From positions 62,001 to 126,000 of the forward strand of contig NZ_WXYN01000004.1 of assembly GCF_016881065.1 (NCBI RefSeq): a DNA stretch of 64,000 nt, written 5' to 3'. Under the pieces are notes generated by a model, which ran no database searches, was not told the origin of the DNA, and saw only the letters and a program-made list of their open reading frames with translations. Below, piece by piece: positions 42,839 through 51,325 of this stretch (the stretch's first letter is position 1; each line of letters starts with the position of its first letter). The stretch is from Planococcus soli. GTDB lineage: Bacteria; Bacillota; Bacilli; Bacillales_A; Planococcaceae. A program made the position numbers and the translations under genes.

Positions 42839-43265
42839 AGCAAAAGTGTTTTATTCAAGCAAAGGGGTATAGAAAAGAAAAGAGCAGAAGTGTTTCGCTC
42901 CTTCCGGCTGGAAAACAGCGGGGACTTTTTCGGGGGCAATTTTGGATGCTTGTACAAAGTCGGTGCGGGAAGACGGACATCCAATGGCGTTTGTTAAAGT
43001 TCAGCCCGAAAGCTTTTCACCTCTTTCAAGAACCAGCAGATTAGAAGGAACAGAAACCTAAAATTTCCGTTAATCATCTAAATTGCTGATATTAACTACT
43101 CAAAATTAAATGCTGTACTAATATACTGGGCTGGATGTGACAGACAATAGTGCTGTAGGCAACGCCGAAAAGAGTCTTCCGATTCTTTTCGGCATTTTTT
43201 TGCAATGAACTCCTGTTTTTAACAATGATTTTCAATTTCTGGAAAAAACAGAAAGGATGAGCAGG
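42839..43265. other. intergenic region with isolated terminator
   Basis: No supported gene. A strong terminator, GCCGAAAAGA (43164-43173) with TCTTTTCGGC (43184-43193) and seven T, lies alone 70 bp before the next gene. An AT-rich promoter-like stretch precedes it (about 43080-43120). A short untranslated RNA ending at 43200 is possible but unproven. A TTG-initiated 69-codon frame at 42835 has no family features. Confidence 0.4.
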
Positions 43266-43670
43266 ATGGAACATTTAGAGCAACTGGCGGAACAAGTGGG
43301 TATGTTAATGAATGCTGAGGTGGAAGTGGAAGGAAGAGAATGTCTGATCAAAAGAAAAAGGACCATAAATATTTCTTCCCATAATAAAAACTTTATTTGC
43401 ACATTAGATCATGATATTTCTTTTAAAAACCTAAAGGATAATGGAAAAGCGTTCAACCAGGCGGAGATTTTTTTGCTGCCGGGAGAGCTGGCTTCTTTTG
43501 TAAATGCACTTCACCAGCACCCGATTCCATTCCCAACAAGCTATCAGCACCGAATGGATATCAATCCGGATATCATTTGCGTGTATTTATCTTCAGAGGA
43601 GCCACCTGAGGATTTTGCCGCCAGGCTGTCTGCAGCTTTCGACGCCATCGAACAAAATTCTCTGGTTTGA
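43266..43670 (+). CDS. DUF1259-like (LppY/LpqO) small protein
   Basis: A 134-aa soluble protein. Its C-terminal half (EIFLLPGELASFVNALHQHPIPFPTSYQHRMDINPDIICVYLSSEEPPEDFAARLSAAFDAI) follows the DUF1259 pattern: a leading acidic or hydrophobic strand, a position where HNHM is usual (here YQHRM), then a strand and a closing helix beginning with LA. No signal peptide. Function unknown for the family. Start ATG 43266 suits the AAAGGA site better than the ATG nine bases upstream. Confidence 0.5.
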   Translation: MEHLEQLAEQVGMLMNAEVEVEGRECLIKRKRTINISSHNKNFICTLDHDISFKNLKDNGKAFNQAEIFLLPGELASFVNALHQHPIPFPTSYQHRMDINPDIICVYLSSEEPPEDFAARLSAAFDAIEQNSLV

Positions 43671-43697
43671 GCAGCTGCTGGAAGAAAGGAGATTTAC

Positions 43698-44045
43698 ATG
43701 CTGACCAGATACAAACGGCCAAACGAAAAAATCGCGATGGGCCTGCTGTCATTCATGCCTAAAGAGCGTGATTTCAAACACCTGAAAAAGACTATGGAAT
43801 TGTACAACGAACATGCCGACTGGCGACTTTTTCTCTGGAAATCGGGAGATAGTTATGTAGGCGCAATTGGTATTCATATAGAAGATGCTGAAAACTTTAC
43901 TGTCCAGCATATTACCGTGATTCCTTCTTTTCGGGGAGAAGGAATCGGCCATATGATGGTGGCACGTGTAGAGAAGCTGATGGACAACCGAAAAGCACTG
44001 GCGACGGAAGAAACAAAACCCTTCATGATGAAATGCAAGGTCTAA
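43698..44045 (+). CDS. ribT: RibT-like GNAT acetyltransferase
   Basis: A 115-aa GNAT protein resembling B. subtilis RibT: MLTRYKRPNEKIAMGLLSFMPKERD at the N-terminus and an acetyl-CoA loop ITVIPSFRGEGIGHMMV (the R/Q-x2-G-x-G/A motif). In Bacillus ribT closes the riboflavin operon; here it stands away from rib genes. A terminator follows at 44062. Substrate unknown. Confidence 0.78.
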   Translation: MLTRYKRPNEKIAMGLLSFMPKERDFKHLKKTMELYNEHADWRLFLWKSGDSYVGAIGIHIEDAENFTVQHITVIPSFRGEGIGHMMVARVEKLMDNRKALATEETKPFMMKCKV

Positions 44046-44061
44046 AAATGTATCTCAAAGT

Positions 44062-44096
44062 AAAAGCCGACTGTGCGAATTCGCAGCCGGCTTTTT
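44062..44096 (+). terminator. terminator after ribT-like gene
   Basis: AAAGCCG-CTGTGCG pairs with CGCAG-CCGGCTTTT around an AATT loop, with T residues following. Confidence 0.85.
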
Positions 44097-44187
44097 ATAA
44101 TGGGAAAATTTCCATCTTGACCTGCCAACAGCGTATAATAGGAGCATCTGACAGACCCAAATAAAGTGAAATTAAGAGGTGTTCCTC

Positions 44188-44811
44188 ATGATCATCATCA
44201 TTGATAACCAGGATTCATTCACCTATAACCTGGTCCATTATTTTGAACAGCTGGATGGGAAAGTGCTTGTTTTCCAAAAAAATGAACTCACAGCAACACA
44301 AATAGAAGCACTTGGACCGGATCTGATTGTGCTGTCGCCTGGCCCTGGGCGACCGGCTGCCAATGGAGCAAGCGTGGACGTGCTGAAGGAGTTGAGTGGT
44401 CAGATCCCGATACTTGGTGTATGCCTGGGTCATCAAACCATAATCGAGCATTTCGGAGGACGGATTGTTAAGGCGAGCCAACCGATGCACGGAAAAGTCT
44501 CCATGCTGACGCACGATGGAAAAGGGCTGTTTAATGGGATTTCCAACCCTTCAGCTGTGACCCGCTATCATTCATTAGTTGCGGAAGAACCGCTGCCCGA
44601 ATGTTTATCAGTGACGGCCCGTTCAGAGGATGGGGCGATTATGGCTGTCCGCCATCATACTTTGCCAGTTGAAGGAATCCAGTTTCATCCGGAATCGATT
44701 TTGACAGTGGAGGGCTTTGCTATGCTGAAAAACAGCTATGAACATGCTAAGCAGTGGAAAAGCACCAACAAGGGAGGTGCTGATTTTGTCGAACCCTTAC
44801 CTAGTGTATGA
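44188..44811 (+). CDS. pabA: aminodeoxychorismate/anthranilate synthase glutamine amidotransferase
   Basis: A 207-aa class I glutamine amidotransferase: IIIIDNQDSFTYNLVHYF at the N-terminus, LSPGPGRP, the nucleophile in GVCLGHQ and the His-Glu pair in QFHPES. It supplies ammonia to the chorismate-binding partner encoded next. Overlap of 26 bp with pabBC and absence of trp genes identify it as PabA for 4-aminobenzoate and folate synthesis. Start ATG 44188 follows AGAGGTG. Confidence 0.9.
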   Translation: MIIIIDNQDSFTYNLVHYFEQLDGKVLVFQKNELTATQIEALGPDLIVLSPGPGRPAANGASVDVLKELSGQIPILGVCLGHQTIIEHFGGRIVKASQPMHGKVSMLTHDGKGLFNGISNPSAVTRYHSLVAEEPLPECLSVTARSEDGAIMAVRHHTLPVEGIQFHPESILTVEGFAMLKNSYEHAKQWKSTNKGGADFVEPLPSV

Positions 44812-46555
44812 GTTCCGGAATGACAGTGGAGAAATTGAACCGCTTCTTTTCAGTGAACCTTTAGAAGTTCTCGAAACCGGTACTCTTTCAGAAGTACCCG
44901 GAATTCTGGGGAAGGTGGAAAAGGCGGTTGCTGCTGGATTTTACGCGGCGGGATACGTTTCCTACGAAGCAGCTCCGGCTTTTCATCCGGAAATGCAAGT
45001 TCAGGCAGGAGGCGAAATGCCGCTTGTCTGGTTCGGGATTTTTAATGAACCGAAGAAAAGCTTTTCTCTTTCGGAAGAACTGCCATATACAGTTACAGAT
45101 TGGGAAATGGCAAGCTCTGTGGAACGGTATAAAGAAGGAATTCAAGAGATCAAACAGGCAATAGCAGAAGGCGAGACCTATCAGGTAAATTACACGGAAC
45201 GCCTTGTTTCGGAATTTACAGGCAGTGGCCTTGGGTTTTACCGCCAATTGGCGAGAAATCAGCAAGCCGATTATGGCGCCTATCTGAATATGGGAAGGTT
45301 CCGTGTGCTCTCAGCATCTCCGGAACTGTTCTTTAAAGTTTACGAAGGAAAGCTGACAGCCAAGCCGATGAAGGGGACGGCATCACGGGGACGCACAACA
45401 CAGGAAGACAAAGAACAAGTAACAGCACTGCTAGCTTCTGAAAAAGAGAAGGCTGAAAACCTGATGATTGTCGACTTGCTCCGCAATGACATGAGCCGAT
45501 TAGCAAAACAGGGAACGGTTAAAGCGGACCCTTTATTTACGGTGGAAACCTACCCAACAGTTCATCAGCTGACATCGACAGTCAGCGCGAAACTGGACCC
45601 AACAGCGACTATATTAAATTGGTTTCAGGCATTATTTCCATGCGGGTCGATTACAGGAGCTCCCAAAATCAGCACGATGAAATACATAGCCGCTTTGGAG
45701 CAAACGCCACGAGATGTATACTGCGGTGCCATTGGTTTCATCACTCCTGAGAAAAATGCCACCTTCAATGTGCCTATCCGAACCGTCGTGGTTGACCAGG
45801 AAAAAGGCACAGCTCGTTACGGTGTGGGGGGCGGCATTACCTGGGACTCTACTTCCGAAGGAGAGTACAATGAATTGCAGACAAAAGCCGAAGTGCTGAC
45901 AGCGAAAAGGCCAGTGTTCAGCCTGCTGGAATCCTTAAAGCTGGAGGATGGAAACTATCCGTTGTTGCCATATCATATGGCGCGACTCCAGGATTCTGCC
46001 GACTATTTTCATTTCCCGGGAAATATTCAGGGAGCCGAGAATGCATTAATGGAGCTGGCGCAAAAATATAAACAGGGCATTTTCAAAGTCCGTTTGCTGC
46101 TGAATCATAAAGGGCAAATAGAGGTGCAGGCTCAGAAAACAGCTCCGATCGCAGAGCCGGTAAAGTGTATCTTGGCGCGTTCAGCAGTAGACAGCAAAGA
46201 TCCATTCCTTTTCCACAAAACAACTCATCGTGAAGTATATGAGCAGGCAGCCAACAACCTGCCGGAAGAAGTATTTTCAGTATTGTTGTGGAATGAAAAA
46301 CAGCAGCTGACCGAATTCACCATCGGCAATCTGGTGCTTGAAAAAGACGGCCGTTTTTACACACCGCCCGTTTCTTGCGGCTTGCTGGCAGGCACATTCA
46401 GGCAGCATTTGCTGGATCAGCAGGTCATCGAAGAAAGGATCATCTATATAGAAGAGCTTCAGGATTACGAAGCGGTTTGGCTGATCAATGGCGTTAGGGG
46501 CTGGCTTTCCGTGGAACTAATGAGCAGCGTAGAAATAAGTCAAACCGACAACTAG
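44786..46555 (+). CDS. pabBC: fused aminodeoxychorismate synthase / ADC lyase PabBC
   Basis: A 589-aa fusion. The N-terminal two thirds is PabB: KEGIQEIKQAIAEGETYQVNYTERL, PMKGTASRG with the catalytic Lys, LMIVDLLRNDMSR and FPCGSITGAPK. The C-terminal part (about 390-589) is a class IV aminotransferase-fold lyase with FHKTTHREVYEQA (likely PLP Lys) and TEFTIGNLVLEK. Together with PabA it converts chorismate to 4-aminobenzoate. Start TTG 44786 is 7 nt after AAGGGAGGTG. Confidence 0.92.
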   Translation: MSNPYLVYEFRNDSGEIEPLLFSEPLEVLETGTLSEVPGILGKVEKAVAAGFYAAGYVSYEAAPAFHPEMQVQAGGEMPLVWFGIFNEPKKSFSLSEELPYTVTDWEMASSVERYKEGIQEIKQAIAEGETYQVNYTERLVSEFTGSGLGFYRQLARNQQADYGAYLNMGRFRVLSASPELFFKVYEGKLTAKPMKGTASRGRTTQEDKEQVTALLASEKEKAENLMIVDLLRNDMSRLAKQGTVKADPLFTVETYPTVHQLTSTVSAKLDPTATILNWFQALFPCGSITGAPKISTMKYIAALEQTPRDVYCGAIGFITPEKNATFNVPIRTVVVDQEKGTARYGVGGGITWDSTSEGEYNELQTKAEVLTAKRPVFSLLESLKLEDGNYPLLPYHMARLQDSADYFHFPGNIQGAENALMELAQKYKQGIFKVRLLLNHKGQIEVQAQKTAPIAEPVKCILARSAVDSKDPFLFHKTTHREVYEQAANNLPEEVFSVLLWNEKQQLTEFTIGNLVLEKDGRFYTPPVSCGLLAGTFRQHLLDQQVIEERIIYIEELQDYEAVWLINGVRGWLSVELMSSVEISQTDN

Positions 46556-46604
46556 ACGATGAGTTGAAAGCGCTAGAGAAGGAGGTTTTATTATTTCATT
46601 CGAT

Positions 46605-47306
46605 ATGGAAAAGGAAATCTTGGATGAGTTGATGGAGAAAATTGAGTCAAAGCAATTTTCAGCAGGAACAAAGCTGCCTTCAGAAAATGAATTGGCAAAT
46701 CGCTACGGAGTAACGCGCATGACAGCTCGTGCCGCCTTGTCGAAACTGGAGGAGCGGGGCTATATTTATTCAAAGCAAGGCAAGGGACGATTTTTAAAAG
46801 AAGAATCCATGCAGATTCAACTTCACTTAACTGGAAAAGTCAGCTTCACTGAAAAAATGGAACAGGCAGGCTACGATTTAGAAACACGCCTCATCAGCTG
46901 TGAAAAAGTTGGCTTTGAAGAAAAAGTCTACAAACTGTTAAATTGTGAGCCAATAGATCACGTTTATAAGGTTTCTAGAATCCGAATTATTGACGGACAA
47001 CCGATGGCTATCCACAATTCCTTCGTGAGCGAAAAGATGTTTCCTGACATTGAAAAAGAAAGGGCTGACATCAGTTCGATGTTCGCTTATTACCGGAAGC
47101 ATGGCCACACCGAATTTGCCAGCAGCAAAACCATGCTTGGCATCTCTTTTCCAACCTCAAAAGAACAGCAGCTTCTGCATTGCCAAAGTATGGTGCCGCT
47201 CATTATAGTAGAGAATGATTGCATCAATGCAGCTACAGGAGAGGTTCTGGAACACACAAGAATCTTATACCGCAGCGATAAATTCAAATATGACATCACC
47301 ATGTAG
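46605..47306 (+). CDS. phnF: GntR-family regulator of the phn operon (PhnF-like)
   Basis: A HutC-subfamily GntR regulator of 233 aa: winged HTH FSAGTKLPSENELANRYGVTRMTARAALSKLEERGYIYSKQGKGRF (residues 18-60) and a UTRA effector domain (about 80-230). Such regulators commonly sit beside C-P lyase genes. The AAGGAGG site lies too far (19 nt) from ATG 46605, but at 4-7 nt from two ATT codons in frame (46590, 46593), so an ATT start giving ISFDMEKE is worth considering. The palindrome at 47357 is its likely operator. Confidence 0.85.
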   Translation: MEKEILDELMEKIESKQFSAGTKLPSENELANRYGVTRMTARAALSKLEERGYIYSKQGKGRFLKEESMQIQLHLTGKVSFTEKMEQAGYDLETRLISCEKVGFEEKVYKLLNCEPIDHVYKVSRIRIIDGQPMAIHNSFVSEKMFPDIEKERADISSMFAYYRKHGHTEFASSKTMLGISFPTSKEQQLLHCQSMVPLIIVENDCINAATGEVLEHTRILYRSDKFKYDITM

Positions 47307-47312
47307 TGATCA

Positions 47313-47350
47313 AAACAGACAAAGGATAACTTTCCTTTGTCTGTTTTTTT
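47313..47350 (+). terminator. terminator after phnF
   Basis: AAACAGACAAAGGA (47313-47326) pairs with TCCTTTGTCTGTTT (47333-47346), with further T. It separates the regulator from the phn structural genes. Confidence 0.9.
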
Positions 47351-47356
47351 ATCTCT

Positions 47357-47379
47357 TTATGTAAAGCGTCTTTACATAA
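47357..47379. promoter_or_regulatory. phn operator palindrome
   Basis: TTATGTAAAG (47357-47366), CGT, CTTTACATAA (47370-47379) is a perfect 10-bp inverted repeat with a 3-bp centre, 74 bp before phnG and just after the phnF terminator. It is the obvious candidate site for the GntR/UTRA regulator. Confidence 0.7.
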
Positions 47380-47452
47380 GCTTTACTAGAGCTTAAAACA
47401 CAGCCACTTGGCAACAAGTTAGGATGAACGTGTAGACAAGGAGGCAGGGAAT

Positions 47453-47875
47453 ATGAAAAGACGTAAAAGAACTGAGATTCTTATTCAAGGAGATGGAAGT
47501 TTAGCAAAGGCTTTGGCAGCCAGTATCACGCAAAAGTACGAATGCCGCGAAGTTTCAGTGCCTGAGCAAGGAATGATTATGGTCAAGATGAGGGAATCAG
47601 CAAAAAATTCCTTGTTTTATATGGGAGAGGTCCTAATAACAGAAGCAAAAGTGGAGATTTCAGGGAAAATCGGAACTGGATTGCTGGTAGGCATGGATGA
47701 ACAGCGTGCGACGCATTTGGCAATCATTGACGCAGCCTATAAGGCTCAGTTGCCCGAAGCAGTTGATTGGGAACATCAGCTTTTGGAAGAAGAAAAGAAA
47801 ATCAGAATGGCGAAAGTGCAGCAGCAAGCGGAACTATTCGAAACCAAAGTCAGCTTTGAAACAATGGAAGTTTAA
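47453..47875 (+). CDS. phnG: C-P lyase core subunit PhnG
   Basis: A 140-aa PhnG. The family block MVKMRESAKNSLFYMGEVLITEAKVEI (about 42-68), with the RES/EA residues conserved in PhnG, is followed by GIGLLVG-type strand and the helix ATHLAIIDAAYKAQL. PhnG is part of the PhnGHIJ core that converts ATP and phosphonate to ribose-1-phosphonate-5-triphosphate and cleaves the C-P bond. First gene of the phn operon; ribosome site AAGGAGG. Confidence 0.9.
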   Translation: MKRRKRTEILIQGDGSLAKALAASITQKYECREVSVPEQGMIMVKMRESAKNSLFYMGEVLITEAKVEISGKIGTGLLVGMDEQRATHLAIIDAAYKAQLPEAVDWEHQLLEEEKKIRMAKVQQQAELFETKVSFETMEV

Positions 47876-47911
47876 TTGAACCACTAAACTAACTGACACA
47901 GGAGAGATTAT

Positions 47912-48508
47912 ATGGCGATTGATCAAATACACGACTTGCAGCAGGTTTACCGAAAACTATTACATAGCATGTCACGGCCAGGAACCATTTCATCGATTGA
48001 ACAAGAAACGAAGCAAGTGGATATAAATTTTGGTTGTGCTGATTCGTTTATTTTAAGCGCAATGGTCTTGCTGGATGCGGAAGTGACTTTTCATGTCTTG
48101 TCAAAAGATCGACAGAATTTGATTGAGAAAATTTCGAATTACACTTCAGCCCGTTTTGCTTCAGTGAAAGAGGCTGATTTTATTCTCGTTCTTCAGGAAG
48201 ATGAGGAATCGGACGTTTTAGAGGCAATGGCGCAATGTAAAATTGGCAACCTGATCGACCCTCAGCAATCAGCAACCTGGATTATTGAAAGTGCGGTTTT
48301 ATCAAATGAAGACGCATTGGTGCTGACAGGACCTGGAATCGAAACAGCAGCTCATTTATCAACGGGGCAATCATTCCGATTCTGGCAAGCCAGAGACAGC
48401 CGCATCAAGGAATATCCGATGGGTATTGACATGATTTTTGCGGATAGCTCCTCTCAAATCGCTTGTCTGCCGAGAACAGTTTCAGCAATTCCGATGGAGG
48501 TGAAATAG
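47912..48508 (+). CDS. phnH: C-P lyase core subunit PhnH
   Basis: A 198-aa PhnH: LQQVYRKLLHSMSRPGTI at the N-terminus and LVLTGPGIETAAHLS, IKEYPMGIDMIFAD and ACLPRTVSAIP in the second half are family marks. PhnH is a PLP-transferase-fold protein without PLP that dimerises in the core complex. Its stop is immediately followed by the phnI ATG. Confidence 0.92.
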   Translation: MAIDQIHDLQQVYRKLLHSMSRPGTISSIEQETKQVDINFGCADSFILSAMVLLDAEVTFHVLSKDRQNLIEKISNYTSARFASVKEADFILVLQEDEESDVLEAMAQCKIGNLIDPQQSATWIIESAVLSNEDALVLTGPGIETAAHLSTGQSFRFWQARDSRIKEYPMGIDMIFADSSSQIACLPRTVSAIPMEVK

Positions 48509-49624
48509 ATGGGCTATGTTCCTGTAAAAGGCGGAACTCAGGCCATAGAGGCTTCGATTAAACGCCTGACTTATGAACGGTTAAAAGGCGAAGAGATTTT
48601 AGAAATCAACACGATCCTGGCGACGATGGGCAGCATGATTGACCAGGTTATGTCAGAAAGCAGCCTTTATTCACCGGAATTGGCGGCTTTGGCCATCAAG
48701 CAAGGAGAAGGCAGTTTGGAAGAAGCAGTTTTCTTGATGCGTGCACACCGTTCAACTTTGCCGCGCCATTACTACAGTGAAACAGTCGAAGCGGAAACGA
48801 TGCTGGTCGAACGGCGGATTTCGGCAAGCTTTAAGGATATTCCAGGCGGCCAGTTACTGGGTGCCACGTATGATTACACTCATCGGCTGTTGGATTTCGG
48901 GTTGTTGGAAGAAAGCATGGAAACTAATCGCCGGTGGCTGGAAGATTATAAAGATAATTTTTCAGCTATTCAAGGTTCAAAAGAAGTGGTCTATTTTCCA
49001 AAAGTCGTGGATTATTTGCGCGAGGAGGGCCTGTTCGAGACATACAAACCGGACAATACAGCCCCCACTGACGTCACTAAGAAAAGCCTTCAGTTTCCGA
49101 CGACTAGAAGTGCACGGCTACAGGTAATGACGCGCGGCCAAACCGGGGCGGTAACATCATTTGGTTATGCATCTCTGCGGGGGTACGGCCAAGTTCATCC
49201 TACTGTCGGCGAAGTTCGTGTCGGTAAAATACCGATTTACACCATCCATCCGAATGAAGTGAATCAGGAACCGGAAGATCAGTTTTATATAGGTGAAATC
49301 CGTATAACGGAAGTCGAGTCATTTGTGCCGGTAACCGTAAAAAATGACAACAATAAAGACGAATTGGAATTTGAAATTGGCTATGGCGCCTGCTACGGAC
49401 AAAATGAGACAAAAGCGATTGCGATGAGCATCTTGGATCAATGCCTGGAACATCCCAATACGGATTTTCCGACTCACGATGAAGAATTTGTTTTACTGCA
49501 TATCGATTCGGTGGAATCCACCGGCTTTATTTCTCATTTAAAACTTCCGCATTACGTCACGTTCCAATCTAAGTTGGATAGTATTCGACAAGTGAAAAAG
49601 GAGGTGCAGGAAGTTGAGAACTAA
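48509..49624 (+). CDS. phnI: C-P lyase core subunit PhnI
   Basis: A 371-aa PhnI. GYVPVKGGTQAIEASI starts the protein, followed by LMRAHRSTLPR, RISASFKDIPGGQLLGATYDYTHRLLDF and FGYASLRGYGQVHPTVGEVRVG. PhnI displaces adenine from ATP, with PhnG, PhnH and PhnL needed for phosphonate transfer to ribose C1. It overlaps phnJ by 11 nt. Confidence 0.94.
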   Translation: MGYVPVKGGTQAIEASIKRLTYERLKGEEILEINTILATMGSMIDQVMSESSLYSPELAALAIKQGEGSLEEAVFLMRAHRSTLPRHYYSETVEAETMLVERRISASFKDIPGGQLLGATYDYTHRLLDFGLLEESMETNRRWLEDYKDNFSAIQGSKEVVYFPKVVDYLREEGLFETYKPDNTAPTDVTKKSLQFPTTRSARLQVMTRGQTGAVTSFGYASLRGYGQVHPTVGEVRVGKIPIYTIHPNEVNQEPEDQFYIGEIRITEVESFVPVTVKNDNNKDELEFEIGYGACYGQNETKAIAMSILDQCLEHPNTDFPTHDEEFVLLHIDSVESTGFISHLKLPHYVTFQSKLDSIRQVKKEVQEVEN

Positions 49625-50480
49625 TACGCATTTTGCTTTTTTTGATGAAGGTTCCAAAAAAGAGATTCGCCGGGCTACGCTGAAAGCTGTCGCAATTCCA
49701 GGCTATCAGGTGCCTTTCGCTTCACGGGAAATGCCGATTGCGCGCGGTTGGGGAACAGGCGGTCTTCAGTTGACATTGTCTTTGATCGGCAAAACTGATG
49801 TGCTGAAAGTTATCGACCAAGGGGCAGATGAATCGGTCAATGCGGTCAGTATCAAGAAACTGGTTCAAGAGACAACAGGTGTTCAAGTAACGGATCAAAC
49901 CGAAGAGGCTGATTTGATTCAATCCCGCCACCGCATCCCGGAAATACCGTTGACGAAAGACCAAATCCTTGTTCTTCAAGTACCGATGCCTGAACCTCTT
50001 CGTCCAGTGGAGGCACGCGAGTACGCAACCAAACGCATGCATTCCGAAGACGATTACAGCGGTGCCTGGCTGATGCTGTTCGAGCAGATTGTCAAATACG
50101 GGAAAACAGCAACTGCTGCGGATCATCCGGTTTATGTCAATGGACGCTATGTCATGGCACCAAGCCCGATTCCACGCTTTGATAATCCGAAAATGCATCA
50201 ATCGGAAGCGTTGATTTTACTTGGTGCCGGACGCGAGAAGAAAATCTATGCCGTACCGCCTTATACGGCTGTCGAATCTTTGGCTTTTGAAGATTACCCA
50301 TTTGCTGTTGAATCATTTGAAGGCCAGGAATGCCGGTTATGTGGATCGGCACATGTCTTTCTCGATGAATTGATTGACCAGAAAACGGGAGAAACCGTCT
50401 ACCAATGCAACGATACCAGTTATTGCATGGAGCAATTGAACAGCACTGAGAAAGCCGAGGTGGAAAGCAGTTATGCATGA
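49614..50480 (+). CDS. phnJ: C-P lyase radical SAM enzyme PhnJ
   Basis: A 288-aa PhnJ, the radical-SAM enzyme that cleaves the carbon-phosphorus bond. The atypical Cys set is complete: CRLCGSAH (two Cys) and YQCNDTSYC (two Cys) near the C-terminus. FFDEGSKKEIRRATLKAVAIPGYQVPFASREMPIARGWGTGGLQ is the conserved N-terminal region. Start TTG 49614 after GGAGGTGCAGG. It overlaps phnK by 8 nt. Confidence 0.94.
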   Translation: MRTNTHFAFFDEGSKKEIRRATLKAVAIPGYQVPFASREMPIARGWGTGGLQLTLSLIGKTDVLKVIDQGADESVNAVSIKKLVQETTGVQVTDQTEEADLIQSRHRIPEIPLTKDQILVLQVPMPEPLRPVEAREYATKRMHSEDDYSGAWLMLFEQIVKYGKTATAADHPVYVNGRYVMAPSPIPRFDNPKMHQSEALILLGAGREKKIYAVPPYTAVESLAFEDYPFAVESFEGQECRLCGSAHVFLDELIDQKTGETVYQCNDTSYCMEQLNSTEKAEVESSYA

Positions 50481-51312
50481 AGAACCAATATTGAAAGTAC
50501 GTAACTTGCGCAAGCAGTTTGGACCCGGTTGTTCCCATTGTGCCAATTTGGATTCTGATCGATTAGAGAAAAACTACTGCACCGTATGCGGCACAGTTTA
50601 TGCAGTCCGTGATGTGTCACTTGATTTGTATCCCGGAGAAATTTTGGGGATTGTGGGGGAAAGCGGCAGCGGCAAATCCACATTGATGCAATGCCTGTAC
50701 TTCGACACTGACGTAGCGTCAGGAGAAGCGTATATCCACACGCCTGCTTTGACGGGTACCAATGTCTTTGAGTTGTCTTCCCAGCAAAAGCGTTCCATCC
50801 GCAACCACGATTATGGAATGGTCTATCAAAATCCGGTGCACGGCTTGAAAATGAACTTTTCCTCGGTAGGAAATATTGCGGAAAAGCTCATTGCAGCAGG
50901 CAACAGAAATGTTGGAGAGATGGAAGCGACCAGCAAAAGGCTGCTTGAAAATGTCCATATTCCATTGCATCGCATGAAAGAAGAACCGCGCAACTTTTCA
51001 GGAGGGATGCAGCAACGCGTCCAGATCGCTAAGGCATTGTCGAACAATCCGCCCATCCTGTTTTTAGACGAAGTGACAACTGGACTGGATTTATCGGTTC
51101 AGGCAAACGTCTTGGACTTGATCAAAAAAATCCAGCGTGAGCTTGGCATCAGTATGATAGTGGTATCACATGATTTAGCGGTTATCCGTATGTTGGCTGA
51201 TCGGACCATCGTCATGCTGAACGGGGAAATCATCGAACAGGGCTTGACCGATCAAGTATTAGAAGACCCACAACATGCGTACACGCAGCAACTTGTGTAC
51301 TCATTACTCTAG
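50473..51312 (+). CDS. phnK: C-P lyase ATP-binding protein PhnK with CxxC insert
   Basis: A 279-aa ABC-type ATPase. Walker A GESGSGKST, Q-loop YQNPVHGL, signature FSGGMQQR, Walker B ILFLDEVTTGLD and switch His in VVSHD are all present. Unlike E. coli PhnK it carries an insertion near residues 20-40 with two CxxC pairs (CSHC and, 16 residues on, CTVC), which looks like a small zinc- or cluster-binding knuckle. PhnK docks on PhnJ in the core complex, close to its Fe-S cluster. Confidence 0.93.
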   Translation: MHEEPILKVRNLRKQFGPGCSHCANLDSDRLEKNYCTVCGTVYAVRDVSLDLYPGEILGIVGESGSGKSTLMQCLYFDTDVASGEAYIHTPALTGTNVFELSSQQKRSIRNHDYGMVYQNPVHGLKMNFSSVGNIAEKLIAAGNRNVGEMEATSKRLLENVHIPLHRMKEEPRNFSGGMQQRVQIAKALSNNPPILFLDEVTTGLDLSVQANVLDLIKKIQRELGISMIVVSHDLAVIRMLADRTIVMLNGEIIEQGLTDQVLEDPQHAYTQQLVYSLL

Positions 51313-51325
51313 GAGGATCGATATT

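Noticed and set aside
47357-47379. TTATGTAAAG palindrome as a dif-like site
   Set aside because: Two identical XerD-like arms with a 3-bp centre do not fit the 11-6-11 asymmetric layout; context favours a GntR operator.
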